From contig CAZTXG010000031.1 in assembly GCA_964617335.1 (NCBI GenBank), positions 1 to 19,701 of the forward strand: a stretch of 19,701 nt of DNA. The letters are read 5' to 3'. Shown one piece after another: positions 7,169-15,299 of the stretch (its first letter is position 1; each line of letters begins with the position of its first letter). The notes under the pieces were generated by a model that was not told the origin of the DNA, ran no database searches, and saw only the letters and a list, made by a program, of their open reading frames with translations. The position numbers and the translations under genes were made by a program. Origin of the DNA: UBA2658 sp964617335 (lineage in GTDB: Bacteria > Bacillota > Clostridia > Oscillospirales > Oscillospiraceae).

Positions 7169-7213
7169 TTAAATGTGACAAATTTTTCTTATACTATTTT
7201 CACGGCAAATAAA

Positions 7214-8689
7214 TCACGAAAGCTTGTCTATGGCAAGCCTGATTCTCCTTAAAGATTCCTCTTTTCCCAGTATACGGCAAATTTCCACAGCGCCGCCGGG
7301 AGTAACGGCTTTTCCTGCTGCGGCTATGCGCACAGGCCACATAACGGCGGCGTTTTTAACTTCCAGCTTTTCGGCAAGACCCACCATGGCTCCGTGGATG
7401 CCCTCGTCATTCCATAGGGGCAGTTCTTCTAGGAGCGGCAAGGCGGCTTTAAGCATTTCCAGAGAAACCTTTTCGTCGGTTTTGGATTTTTTATTAACAA
7501 AAAGCTCAGTGCCGTATTCAGGGAGACTGTCAAAAAAGTCTATCTTTTCCGGTATATCCGTAAGCTTTTCCGTGCGGGGCTGCAAAAGGGGCGCAAAGGC
7601 CAAAATGTCGATGTCGGGGTTTTTAACGCTCTGCCTTATATAGCCCTCCGCAAGCTTTGTAAAGTCCTCGGCAGAAAGAGCCTTTATATACTCCGTGTTA
7701 AAATAGCTAAGCTTTTCCATGTCAAAAATAGCGGGGGACTTGGAGATGCCGGAAATGTCAAACACCTCACATAATTCCTCCAGAGAGAAAATTTCCCTTT
7801 CTCCACCGGGGCTCCAGCCCAAAAGAGCCACATAGTTAACAATGGCCTCGCTTAGATAGCCTTTGGCTATAAGGTCCTCATAGCTGGGGTCGCCGTGCCT
7901 TTTGGACATTTTGTTTTGGTGGTCACGCATAACCGGTGAGCAGTGTATATACTTCGGCACTTCCCAGCCAAAGGCTTCATACAAAAGATTATACTTTGGC
8001 GTAGAAGCAAGGTATTCACTGCCCCTAACAACATGGCTTATGCCCATAAGGTGATCGTCTATGACATTGGCAAAGTTATAAGTTGGCAGTCCGTCGGATT
8101 TTATGAGAACGTTTTCGTCTAAAGTGTCATTCGGAACGCTGATTTCACCAAAAATCTCGTCGTAAAAAGTGGTTGTCCCCTCTTGGGGTATTCTCTGGCG
8201 GATTACAAAGGCCTCTCCCTGTGAGGCTTTTTTGTCAGACTCCTCACGGGAAAGAAAGGAGCAGGGGTCTTTATGCTTTGTAAAATCAGCTTCTCCATCT
8301 TTTTCAGCCTCAGTTTTTTTGCAAAAACAGCGGTAAGCTCCGTTCTTTTCTAAAAGAAGCTCTGCGTATTTTCCGTAAATATCCTTGCGCTCCGTCTGAA
8401 TATAAGGACCTACAGGGCCGCCCACGTCGGGGCCTTCGTCGTGGTTAAGGGCGCAGTCGCTCATGGTTTTATATATGACCTGCAAAGCGTCCTCTACAAG
8501 TCGGCCCTGATCTGTATCTTCTATGCGGAGAATAAATTTCCCCTTATTTTTTCTTGCGATAAGGTAGGTGTAAAGGGCTGTGCGAAGGTTTCCAACGTGC
8601 ATGTACCCTGTGGGGCTGGGAGCAAACCTTGTGCGAACCTCTCCCCTGGGTATTACCTTTTCCATATCCTCAAACCACTTCATGTCCAT
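7214..8689 (-). CDS. gltX: Glutamyl-tRNA synthetase
   Basis: Charges tRNA-Glu with glutamate using ATP in the cytoplasm. The 491-residue class I synthetase shows RFAPSPTGYMHVGN (21-34, the HIGH-type motif as HVGN), FILRIEDTD (52-60), the anticipated NVIDDHLMGISHVVRGSEYL stretch, and KMSKRHG at 260-266. The segment CFCKKTEAEK near 121-130 plus DPC at 141-143 resembles the insertion that binds zinc in some members, but not all ligands are visible. The first ATG (8689) is chosen over the one two codons later because it is closer to the upstream AAGGAG. A consensus promoter lies about 40 nt upstream. No T-box leader is seen. Confidence 0.96.
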   Translation of the reverse strand: MDMKWFEDMEKVIPRGEVRTRFAPSPTGYMHVGNLRTALYTYLIARKNKGKFILRIEDTDQGRLVEDALQVIYKTMSDCALNHDEGPDVGGPVGPYIQTERKDIYGKYAELLLEKNGAYRCFCKKTEAEKDGEADFTKHKDPCSFLSREESDKKASQGEAFVIRQRIPQEGTTTFYDEIFGEISVPNDTLDENVLIKSDGLPTYNFANVIDDHLMGISHVVRGSEYLASTPKYNLLYEAFGWEVPKYIHCSPVMRDHQNKMSKRHGDPSYEDLIAKGYLSEAIVNYVALLGWSPGGEREIFSLEELCEVFDISGISKSPAIFDMEKLSYFNTEYIKALSAEDFTKLAEGYIRQSVKNPDIDILAFAPLLQPRTEKLTDIPEKIDFFDSLPEYGTELFVNKKSKTDEKVSLEMLKAALPLLEELPLWNDEGIHGAMVGLAEKLEVKNAAVMWPVRIAAAGKAVTPGGAVEICRILGKEESLRRIRLAIDKLS

Positions 8690-8731
8690 TTATAAAAAGC
8701 TCCTTTTCCTTTGCAATTATGATGCAACAAT

Positions 8732-8760
8732 ATAATATTTTACCTTGCGGGGATTGTCAA
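8732..8760 (-). promoter_or_regulatory. Consensus sigma-A promoter of gltX
   Basis: On the minus strand TTGACA (8760-8755) and TATTAT (8737-8732) are separated by exactly 17 bp. The predicted start near 8725 leaves a leader of about 35 nt before the gltX ATG. That is too short for a T-box riboswitch. Confidence 0.85.
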
Positions 8761-8827
8761 GGGCAGCTAAAACGTGTTAGAATGAAAAATTAGAGAATAA
8801 GTAATAATAATCACAGAGGTATATCTT

Positions 8828-10033
8828 ATGAATAACTATATTTCCGAGAAAATGTTTGCCCTTACACAAAAAAACAGCGCCGTGCGTGAAATGTTTGAGG
8901 AGGGCCGCCGCCTTGCAGCCATCCACGGCCCTGAAAACGTATATGACTTTAGCCTTGGCAACCCCTATTTCCCCGCTCCGGACAGGGTTAAAGCCGCTAT
9001 TATCGAGGTTTTGGATGAAGACGAGCCGGGTCTTATCCACGGTTATATGCCCAATGTGGGTTTTCCCGATGTCCGTGAAGCTTTGGCAAAATCCTTAAAC
9101 CGTCGCTTTGACACGGATTTTACAGGCGGGAATATTATCATGACAGCCGGAGCCGCCGGCGGGCTTAACGTAGCCTTAAAAACCCTTATAAATCCCGGTG
9201 ATGAAGTTATAGTCCTTGCCCCCTTTTTCCTTGAATACGGAAATTATGTTTCAAACTATGAGGGAAAGCTTGTTGTAGTCCCCGCTCATTCCGAGGACTT
9301 TCAGCCTAATGCCGAGGAAATTGCAAAATTTGTAACGGAAAAAACAAAGGCAATTATTATAAATTCTCCTAACAACCCCACAGGAGTCATCTACACCGAG
9401 GACACCATAAAGAAAATTGCCGCCATGCTAAACGAAATGCAGGAAAAGTACAAACACCCCATTTTCCTTATTTCCGACGAGCCATACAGAGAGCTTGCTT
9501 ATGATGGCGCAAAGGTGCCTTGGCTTACACATTATTACAAAAACACCATAGTGGGCTATTCATGGTCAAAATCCCTCTCCCTGCCCGGCGAGCGCATAGG
9601 CTATCTTGTAATCCCCTCAGAGCTTCATGACTTTTCTCTGGTGTTTGATGCTGCAGGCATAGCAAACCGTATTTTGGGCTTCGTCAACGCTCCTTCCCTT
9701 ATGCAAAGGGCCGTTGCAAAATGCCTTGAGGAAAGCACCGACATTGCCTCTTATGATACAAACAGAAAGCTTCTTTATAATGGGCTTCGGGCTGCAGGCT
9801 TTGACTGCGCTTATCCCCAGGGTGCCTTTTATATGTGGCTCAAAACTCCCTGTGATGATAAGGAATTTGCCCAGATGGCAAAAAAATATAACATCCTTGT
9901 GGTTCCCGGCTCCTCCTTTGCCTGCCCGGGCTATGTACGCATAGCCTATTGTGTCGGCACAAAAACCATTGAGGGGGCTATGCCCGGATTTTCTTCTCTT
10001 GCAAAAGAGCTGGGCTTAAGACCGAGAGATTAA
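8828..10033 (+). CDS. PLP-dependent class I aminotransferase
   Basis: A fold-type I pyridoxal-phosphate aminotransferase of 401 residues, aspartate-aminotransferase-like. Features in order: substrate-entry segment DFSLGNPYFPAP (about 40-51), TAGAAGGLNVAL for cofactor phosphate (106-117), SPNNPTGVIYT (180-190), SDEPYREL containing the PLP-pairing Asp217, the Schiff-base Lys248 in YSWSKSLSLPGERIGY, and a C-terminal VRIAYC holding the carboxylate-binding Arg. The amino-acid specificity cannot be read from sequence. The neighbouring trpS, 15 nt downstream, hints at aromatic substrates but does not prove it. The ATG has AGAGG 8 nt upstream. The gene diverges from gltX; its own promoter in the 138-bp gap is not clear. 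Confidence 0.92.
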   Translation: MNNYISEKMFALTQKNSAVREMFEEGRRLAAIHGPENVYDFSLGNPYFPAPDRVKAAIIEVLDEDEPGLIHGYMPNVGFPDVREALAKSLNRRFDTDFTGGNIIMTAGAAGGLNVALKTLINPGDEVIVLAPFFLEYGNYVSNYEGKLVVVPAHSEDFQPNAEEIAKFVTEKTKAIIINSPNNPTGVIYTEDTIKKIAAMLNEMQEKYKHPIFLISDEPYRELAYDGAKVPWLTHYYKNTIVGYSWSKSLSLPGERIGYLVIPSELHDFSLVFDAAGIANRILGFVNAPSLMQRAVAKCLEESTDIASYDTNRKLLYNGLRAAGFDCAYPQGAFYMWLKTPCDDKEFAQMAKKYNILVVPGSSFACPGYVRIAYCVGTKTIEGAMPGFSSLAKELGLRPRD

Positions 10034-10048
10034 GGAAGGACGTATATA

Positions 10049-11056
10049 ATGGACGAAAAATCAATCAAAAAAACTATTTTCAGCGGCATCCAGCCCTCGG
10101 GTGAGCTTACCCTCGGCTCATATCTCGGCGCTTTAAAAAACTGGGTGCAGCTTTCCGATGACTATAACTGCTACTACTGCATAGTAGATATGCACTCCAT
10201 AACAAGCCGTCAGGAACCGGCACAGCTGCGCCGCCGCACCATTGAGCAGCTTGCCCAGTATATTGCCTGCGGTCTTGACCCGGAGAAAAACACCATCTTC
10301 ATCCAAAGTCATGTTCCCGCCCATGCGGAGCTGGCCTGGGTCTTAAACTGCTACACAATGTTCGGCGAATTATCCCGTATGACTCAATTTAAGGATAAAA
10401 GCTCTAAAAACGCTGAAAATGTAAACGCCGGTCTTTTCACCTATCCAACTCTCATGGCGGCGGATATTCTCCTTTATCAAACCGACCTTGTCCCCGTTGG
10501 GGGCGACCAAAAACAGCACGTGGAAATTTGCCGTGATATAGCAAACCGCTTTAACGGCATACACGGTGATGTTTTTAAAGTTCCCGAACCCTATATTCCA
10601 AAGGTCGGCGCCCGTATAATGAGCCTCACAAGTCCAGAAAATAAGATGAGCAAGTCAGACCATGACCCCGGCGGCTGCATCTATCTTATGCAAAAACCCG
10701 AGGAAATCATGAGACTGTTTAAAAGGGCTGTTACAGACAGTGATTCCGCTGTTCGTTATGACATTTCCGAAAAGCCCGGTGTGTCTAATCTTATGCAAAT
10801 ATACTCTGCCGCCACAGGCAGCAGCTTTGAAGCCATTGAAAATGAATTTTCCGGCAGGGGCTACGGCGACTTTAAAGTTAAAGTCGGTGAGGCCGTAGTG
10901 GAGCTTTTGCGCCCCATAAGGGATGAGGCCGATCGCCTAATCGCGGATAAGGCCTATCTTGAGGAAACATATAAAAACGGCGCTGTTAAGGCCTCTTTAG
11001 CTGCCGGGCGCACCCTTAGGAAGGTTTACAAAAAGCTTGGCTTTGTCGCAAAATAA
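10049..11056 (+). CDS. trpS: Tryptophanyl-tRNA synthetase
   Basis: Charges tRNA-Trp with tryptophan. The 335-residue length fits the bacterial enzyme. The first signature is SGIQPSGELTLGSYLGAL (12-29; the HIGH-type motif is TLGS). MAADILLYQTDLVPVGGDQKQH (137-158) follows, forming part of the Trp/ATP pocket, and KMSKSD is at 199-204. AAGGAAGGA precedes the ATG. It begins 15 nt after the aminotransferase stop, so the two are probably cotranscribed. There is no T-box directly upstream. Confidence 0.97.
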   Translation: MDEKSIKKTIFSGIQPSGELTLGSYLGALKNWVQLSDDYNCYYCIVDMHSITSRQEPAQLRRRTIEQLAQYIACGLDPEKNTIFIQSHVPAHAELAWVLNCYTMFGELSRMTQFKDKSSKNAENVNAGLFTYPTLMAADILLYQTDLVPVGGDQKQHVEICRDIANRFNGIHGDVFKVPEPYIPKVGARIMSLTSPENKMSKSDHDPGGCIYLMQKPEEIMRLFKRAVTDSDSAVRYDISEKPGVSNLMQIYSAATGSSFEAIENEFSGRGYGDFKVKVGEAVVELLRPIRDEADRLIADKAYLEETYKNGAVKASLAAGRTLRKVYKKLGFVAK

Positions 11057-11070
11057 CCCCGTTTTTTAAT

Positions 11071-11086
11071 TGCCGAACCTTCGGCA
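11071..11086 (+). repeat. Small perfect hairpin between trpS and tagO
   Basis: TGCCGAA (11071-11077), CC, TTCGGCA (11080-11086). A T6 run precedes rather than follows it, so it is not a typical terminator for the plus strand. It lies 20 nt before the tagO ATG and could influence translation or mRNA processing. No promoter is evident in this gap. Confidence 0.4.
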
Positions 11087-11106
11087 TTGAAAGGACACTT
11101 GTCACC

Positions 11107-12267
11107 ATGCCTATAAATACAGAGCTTGTATTAAATATTCTTCTTGCAATTTTAGTCGCCTTTATAATAAGTTTTGCCGCCACGCCCATAGTCAAAGCCT
11201 TTGCTAAAAAAGTTGGTGCCATTGATGTGCCCCTTGAGGCAAGGCGTGTCCATGATCATCCCATTCCCCGTATGGGCGGCCTTGCCATCTTCCTTGGCTT
11301 TTTGCTCAGTGTGCTTTTATTTGTGGATATAGACAGGCAGCTTCAGGGAGTTTTGCTTGGCTGTGTCATCATAGTCACCATAGGTGCCATTGATGATGTT
11401 GTCAGCTTAAATGCCTGGGTGAAGCTGATTTTTCAAATAATCGCCGCCCTTATGGCTGTTCTACACGGAGTAAAAATTGAAATTTTGATGAACCCCATAT
11501 TCTGGGGCGAATCAGAATACTGGATTTTGGGGTTTATGTCTATACCAATCACAGTTTTATGGATTGTGGGCATAACAAACTCCGTAAACCTTATAGACGG
11601 CTTAGACGGGCTTGCCGTGGGGGTTTCTGCCATAAGCAGCCTTACCATGCTTATCATTGCTGTTTTTGTTTCAGATATAAGCGTTGCCATGGTTTTGGCA
11701 GCCCTTCTGGGCGCCTGTGTGGGCTTTATGCCTTATAATATCAACCCAGCCAAAATTTTTATGGGAGATACCGGCTCATTGCTTTTAGGTTATGTGCTTT
11801 CAACCATGTCGATTTTGGGGCTTTTCAAGTTCTATGCAGTTGTGTCTTTTGCTGTGCCCCTGCTTGCAATTGCGGTGCCCCTGCTTGATACGGTTTTTGC
11901 CATAATCCGAAGGGTGCTGCGGGGACAAAGCCCCTTTCATCCGGACAGGGGGCATTTTCACCACAGGCTCATGGATATGGGCTTAAACCAAAAGCAGGCT
12001 GTTGCCATACTTTATTCAATAAGCGCCGTTTTGGGTCTTGCCGCTGTTTTAATAACCACCAGCGGAGCAGTTAAGGCTCTTATATTCCTTTTGGGGTTTT
12101 GCCTCTGTGCTTTTCTCTGGACTTTTGTTTACGGAAGGCTGCAAGGCTGCTCCGGCAGGTCAGCTAGAAAAAAAGCCCGTTACCACTCGGCTGCATTTAT
12201 AGAAACACCTGAGCAAAATACGTCCGGCAGCGGACAGGATGGGGAGGTAAATAGTGAAAAAAATTAA
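11107..12267 (+). CDS. tagO: Undecaprenyl-phosphate GlcNAc-1-phosphate transferase, TagO/WecA type
   Basis: Transfers a sugar-1-phosphate (usually GlcNAc-1-P) from its UDP form to undecaprenyl phosphate at the inner face of the membrane. This starts wall teichoic acid or another surface glycopolymer. The 386-residue protein is polytopic, with about ten hydrophobic segments. Active-site motifs of the PNPT superfamily are visible: RRVHDHPIPRMGGLAI (46-61), IDDVVSL with the Asp pair (95-101), NLIDGLDGLA (161-170), MGDTGSLLLGY (219-229), and HPDRGHFHHRL (278-288). The last motif distinguishes TagO/WecA from MraY. The soluble C-terminal tail is Ser/Arg-rich. The ATG has AAAGGA upstream with a rather long 11-nt gap. 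Its 3' end overlaps the epimerase gene by 14 bp. Confidence 0.94.
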   Translation: MPINTELVLNILLAILVAFIISFAATPIVKAFAKKVGAIDVPLEARRVHDHPIPRMGGLAIFLGFLLSVLLFVDIDRQLQGVLLGCVIIVTIGAIDDVVSLNAWVKLIFQIIAALMAVLHGVKIEILMNPIFWGESEYWILGFMSIPITVLWIVGITNSVNLIDGLDGLAVGVSAISSLTMLIIAVFVSDISVAMVLAALLGACVGFMPYNINPAKIFMGDTGSLLLGYVLSTMSILGLFKFYAVVSFAVPLLAIAVPLLDTVFAIIRRVLRGQSPFHPDRGHFHHRLMDMGLNQKQAVAILYSISAVLGLAAVLITTSGAVKALIFLLGFCLCAFLWTFVYGRLQGCSGRSARKKARYHSAAFIETPEQNTSGSGQDGEVNSEKN

Positions 12268-13399
12268 GGTTCTCTCCGTTTTCGGAACACGCCCAGAGGC
12301 AATAAAAATGGCACCTTTAGTGCTGGAGCTTTCTTCAAGACCGGAAATTATAAGTCAGGTCTGCGTAACAGCCCAGCACAGGCAAATGCTGGACGCTGTG
12401 CTTTCAGCCTTTGGCATAAATCCGGATTTTGACCTTGACATTATGCAGTCCGGTCAAAGTCTCCATGACATAACAGCCCGTGTTCTCCAAGGCCTCAGCC
12501 CTGTTTTAAAAAGCGAAAGCCCTGACCTTGTCCTTGTCCACGGCGACACTACAACAACCTTTTCAGGGGCTTTGTGCGCCTTTTACGAGGGTGTGCCCGT
12601 AGGTCATGTGGAAGCCGGCCTTCGCACCTTCGACAGGAATTCTCCTTTTCCTGAGGAAATGAACCGCTGTATGGTGGGAAGGCTTTCCCAGTTTCACTTT
12701 GCCCCCACAGCGCAAAACGCCCAAAACCTTCACAATGAGGGCATAAATGAAAATATCTTCATAACCGGAAACACAGTTATCGATGCAATGGGGTACACAG
12801 TTGGAGACGGCAGCTTTAAAACGCCGGCACTAAAGGCTCTTGACTTTAACTCCCGCCGGGTTATAACCCTAACCTGCCACAGGCGTGAAAATTACGGTGA
12901 GCCTATGGAAAATATTTTCCGTGCCGTTTCTCGGATAGCCGCGGATTTTCCGGAGGTTTCTTTTGTCTACCCTGTGCACTTAAGTCCTTATGTCAGGGAA
13001 ACAGCGGAAAAGTTCCTTGGGGGCAAAGAAAACATCTCCCTTATAGAACCGCTGGATGCCATGGAAATGCACCGCCTAATGGCTAAAAGCTTTTTCATAA
13101 TGACAGACAGCGGCGGCCTTCAGGAGGAGGCCCCTGCCTTGGGCAAGCCTGTTTTGGTGCTGCGCCGTGAAACCGAGCGCCCGGAGGCTGTTGCCGCCGG
13201 CACGGTAGAGCTTGCCGGTGTTGAGGAAAACCGTATTTACGAGCTTGCCCGCAGGCTTCTCACAGAGCCATCCGCCTATGAGCGTATGGCAAAGGCCGTT
13301 AACCCCTATGGGGACGGATTTGCCTGCAAGCGCATAGCAGATGCCATTTTATTCGGCTTTGGTCTGTCGGATAAGCGCCCTGAGGATTTTCGCCCATGA
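12254..13399 (+). CDS. mnaA: UDP-N-acetylglucosamine 2-epimerase (non-hydrolysing)
   Basis: Interconverts UDP-GlcNAc and UDP-ManNAc, supplying ManNAc for teichoic-acid linkage units or other surface polymers. 381 residues, GT-B fold. Motifs seen: FGTRPEAIKMAP (10-21), AQHRQMLD (40-47), VHGDTTTTFSGA (95-106), HVEAGLRTFD (118-127), FPEEMNR (132-138), then CHRRENYGEP, VYPVH and TDSGGLQEEAPALGKPVL in the second half. The start is GTG at 12254, chosen for the GGGGAGGT upstream and the family N-terminus MKKIKVLSVFGTRPE. It overlaps tagO by 14 bp and the next gene by 4 bp (ATGA). With tagO upstream, a role in envelope glycopolymer synthesis is likely. Confidence 0.95.
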   Translation: MKKIKVLSVFGTRPEAIKMAPLVLELSSRPEIISQVCVTAQHRQMLDAVLSAFGINPDFDLDIMQSGQSLHDITARVLQGLSPVLKSESPDLVLVHGDTTTTFSGALCAFYEGVPVGHVEAGLRTFDRNSPFPEEMNRCMVGRLSQFHFAPTAQNAQNLHNEGINENIFITGNTVIDAMGYTVGDGSFKTPALKALDFNSRRVITLTCHRRENYGEPMENIFRAVSRIAADFPEVSFVYPVHLSPYVRETAEKFLGGKENISLIEPLDAMEMHRLMAKSFFIMTDSGGLQEEAPALGKPVLVLRRETERPEAVAAGTVELAGVEENRIYELARRLLTEPSAYERMAKAVNPYGDGFACKRIADAILFGFGLSDKRPEDFRP

Positions 13400-14109
13400 A
13401 TAAAAAACTTATTTACGCTTTTATAGCAGCCATTGTCCTGACACTGCTTGTTGTAATCTTAAGCACTGTCAGGTCTGTAAGTCAAACCCCTTCCATAAGC
13501 CTTCCCTCGCCGGACTCCGAAGAAGCCGGCGCGAATGCCGGCAGTGATATGGACGTTCTCGGCGTTACAAAAGACACGGTGCAAATTGTCCTTTCAAAGC
13601 TTAGTAAGGTTGAAAGCTTTTCACGCAGCTATATAGTCACCACCTATTGGGATGGAGGCGAAAGCGAGGAGTCCATAAATTACTGGCAAAAGGGAGAGGA
13701 TGTCAGAATGAGCCTTTCCCGAAACGGTCACGTTAAAAACACCCTTATGGCACAGGGCAGGCTCTACCTTTGGTATGACTCTGCGGATAAAATAAGCGAA
13801 ACTGAAATAAATGAAGAAAGCCCTGCCTCAACTGACCGCTACGCAAGGCTTATCAGCTATGAGGAGCTTTTGGAAAGCGACATAGCTGATATAAAAGATG
13901 CAGGCTATATTGAAAAGCTTGGAGAGCCGTGTATATATGCCGAATATATAAGTTCAGATAATTATGTAAACCGGGTATATATCTCCGTCAACTCCGGACT
14001 TTTGCTTGCCTATGAAAGATATGAGGGCGAAAATCTTGCCGTTTCCATGGAAGCTGTATATACAGACCTTTCAACTCCCTCGGACAGTATATTTGCCCCG
14101 CCTGCTTAA
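13396..14109 (+). CDS. Membrane-anchored exported protein, possibly LolA-like; function unknown
   Basis: A 237-residue protein with one N-terminal membrane segment (about 5-26, IYAFIAAIVLTLLVVILST) and no lipobox cysteine. A Ser/Pro/acidic linker follows (about 33-52), then an extracellular domain. This part has the look of a lipoprotein-carrier (LolA-like) beta fold: VQIVLSKLSKVESFSRSYIV, then SINYWQKGEDVRMSLSRNG, LYLWYDSADKIS, and a VYISVNSGLLLAYERY strand pair. That assignment is weak and rests on pattern only. The ATG overlaps the epimerase stop (ATGA, 13396-13399), placing it in the tagO-epimerase operon. It may help polymer handling or sense the envelope; this is inference. It converges with the small-protein operon at 14129. 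Confidence 0.8.
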   Translation: MNKKLIYAFIAAIVLTLLVVILSTVRSVSQTPSISLPSPDSEEAGANAGSDMDVLGVTKDTVQIVLSKLSKVESFSRSYIVTTYWDGGESEESINYWQKGEDVRMSLSRNGHVKNTLMAQGRLYLWYDSADKISETEINEESPASTDRYARLISYEELLESDIADIKDAGYIEKLGEPCIYAEYISSDNYVNRVYISVNSGLLLAYERYEGENLAVSMEAVYTDLSTPSDSIFAPPA

Positions 14110-14128
14110 TTTCTTGCTTTTCCCCTGT

Positions 14129-14440
14129 TTAAATAAACAGCATTATCCCTGCTATAAGTAAAAACTCTATGTCCCCGCTCTCCCTGTATAAAAGGTAGAG
14201 GACGGCTATAAGCACCAAATCCTCCACATCGGGGACAGCTTTTTTAACCTTGGATAATATGCCCCCCAAACCGTCGAGAATTCCGGCAGCACCCGACGGT
14301 TTTTTGTATTCTGCCCTTCCGGATGTATCGCCGGAAACTTCAGAAGCGGCAGGGGGGGCAGATGGGGCTTGAGTTCTTGGGATAAAATCCGGCTCTGGTA
14401 TATGCTCTACCTTGCCGGTTCTGGCATCATACCTGTTCAT
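14129..14440 (-). CDS. Small protein with C-terminal hydrophobic hairpin, unknown function
   Basis: A 103-residue protein. Residues 1-50 are hydrophilic, with an RTGKVEHIPEPDFIPRTQAP opening and Pro/Ala/Ser-rich linker. A Gly-rich amphipathic piece (GAAGILDGLGGILSKVKKAV, about 50-69) follows. The end has two short hydrophobic runs (LVLIAVLYLLY and FLLIAGIMLFI) split by RESGDIE. These are short for full transmembrane helices and suggest a hairpin or membrane-edge anchor. GGTGG lies 4 nt before the ATG, with AAGGA further upstream. I recall similar acidic plus leucine-rich tails in unannotated clostridial small proteins but cannot name a family. It is last of three codirectional small genes. 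A weak AT-rich 7-bp inverted repeat (14125-14140) spans the stop. Confidence 0.7.
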   Translation of the reverse strand: MNRYDARTGKVEHIPEPDFIPRTQAPSAPPAASEVSGDTSGRAEYKKPSGAAGILDGLGGILSKVKKAVPDVEDLVLIAVLYLLYRESGDIEFLLIAGIMLFI

Positions 14441-14558
14441 TTTACCACCATTCCTTCCTGCCGCTATTTATAAGACAACACCAAATCCATTGGCCGGAAT
14501 TTGTGCAAGCAGCATAGTTTCACACAAGGGCTTTCCAGAGCTTTTAAAAAAATGTGCC

Positions 14559-14942
14559 CTAGTCCCCCTTGCTGATAAACACAGAGCCGGCAGCTCTCAT
14601 CACCTTAGCAGCCTTCATCGCCATATCCAGCTTTCCCCTGCGCTTTTCGGAAAGCCAGGGCTTCATAGCCTCCAAAATCTGGGTTTTGTCACGGGAGGAT
14701 TTTTTAGAGCCTCCCAAAAACTTTCCTGCCGCCGAGGCAAGACCTCCAGGCAGGTTTGAAAGCCCCGACATAAGCCCATCTAAGGAGGCTCCGGCAGGGC
14801 TGACTTTTTCCTCTGCCGGCTCCTTATTTTCCTGAGAGTTTGAATTTTCCCCGCCTAAAAAAGTTCCTGCCAGCTCCATCACTTTTTTCATCTGCTCGGG
14901 ATTTGACAGGACACCGTTTATCATATCCTCGATATTATCCAT
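14559..14942 (-). CDS. Small helical protein, unknown function
   Basis: A 127-residue protein without signal peptide or membrane span. It has a helical N-terminus (MDNIEDMINGVLSNPEQMKK, then VMELAGTFLGG), a low-complexity Glu/Asn/Ser middle, and Gly/Ala-rich turns (LMSGLSNLPGGLASAAGKFLGG). The C-terminal basic helix contains LEAMKPWLSEKRRGKLDMAM and ends in KAAKVMRAAGSVF. The KPWLSEKRRGKLD block looks like a genuine conserved motif, resembling one I associate with unannotated small clostridial proteins; I cannot name a family. AGGAGG lies 8 nt before the ATG. It follows the 80-residue gene by 18 nt and precedes the 103-residue gene by 118 nt, consistent with one transcript. Confidence 0.72.
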   Translation of the reverse strand: MDNIEDMINGVLSNPEQMKKVMELAGTFLGGENSNSQENKEPAEEKVSPAGASLDGLMSGLSNLPGGLASAAGKFLGGSKKSSRDKTQILEAMKPWLSEKRRGKLDMAMKAAKVMRAAGSVFISKGD

Positions 14943-14960
14943 GGCAGGAACCTCCTAAAA

Positions 14961-15203
14961 CTATTTTTTGCCGAAGCTCTCGCTTACTTTTTTTACAAAG
15001 GCCTTTCCGTCCTCTGTTGACATTACCTGATTCAAAATGCGGCTCAGGGTTTCCTGGTCCCCTTCCATAGCCGCCTTTTTAAGCTCTTTGCCGTCAACCA
15101 TTTTGCTTAAACTTTTTCCCTCTTTGGAGTTTACAAGGCTGTCTGCAGCGCCTTTTTTTCCGCCGGTGAGAAGCTCCTTGCTCATTTTTTCAAAATTATT
15201 CAT
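14961..15203 (-). CDS. Small charged helical protein, 80 residues, unknown function
   Basis: The likely start is the ATG at 15203, which has AGGAGG 6 nt upstream; a longer frame from 15230 lacks such a site. The product is Lys/Glu-rich and probably all helical. It contains SKELLTGGKKGAADSLVNSK, then LKKAAMEGDQETLSRILNQV and a basic end. The pairing of KKAAMEGDQETLSRIL with a preceding 'SKEGKSLSKMVDGKE' recalls short helical repeats, but no named family is recognised. It is first of three codirectional small genes and diverges from the YfcE-type gene across a 96-bp gap. Confidence 0.72.
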   Translation of the reverse strand: MNNFEKMSKELLTGGKKGAADSLVNSKEGKSLSKMVDGKELKKAAMEGDQETLSRILNQVMSTEDGKAFVKKVSESFGKK

Positions 15204-15299
15204 TTCACGCCTCCTAAAACCGGTTTTCAATTTAGTATATTCATTTTCAGGCTTTTGGTTACAAATACTTTAAAAAAAGCTATTTAAAGGAGGGTTCTT

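Noticed and set aside
7224..7643. Long plus-strand frame opposite gltX
   Set aside because: It is antisense to a clear gltX, has no ribosome binding site, and its serine-rich composition is typical of a shadow frame.
8690..8731. T-box or other riboswitch before gltX
   Set aside because: The leader from the consensus promoter is only about 35 nt, with at most a 5-bp hairpin.
14125..14140. CTGTTTA-AA-TAAACAG as a terminator between converging genes
   Set aside because: The stem is AT-rich and short with no T-run after it, and it overlaps the coding end of the 103-residue gene.
14466..14513. 15-codon minus-strand frame (MLLAQIPANGFGVVL) between two small genes
   Set aside because: No ribosome binding site and too short to distinguish from chance.
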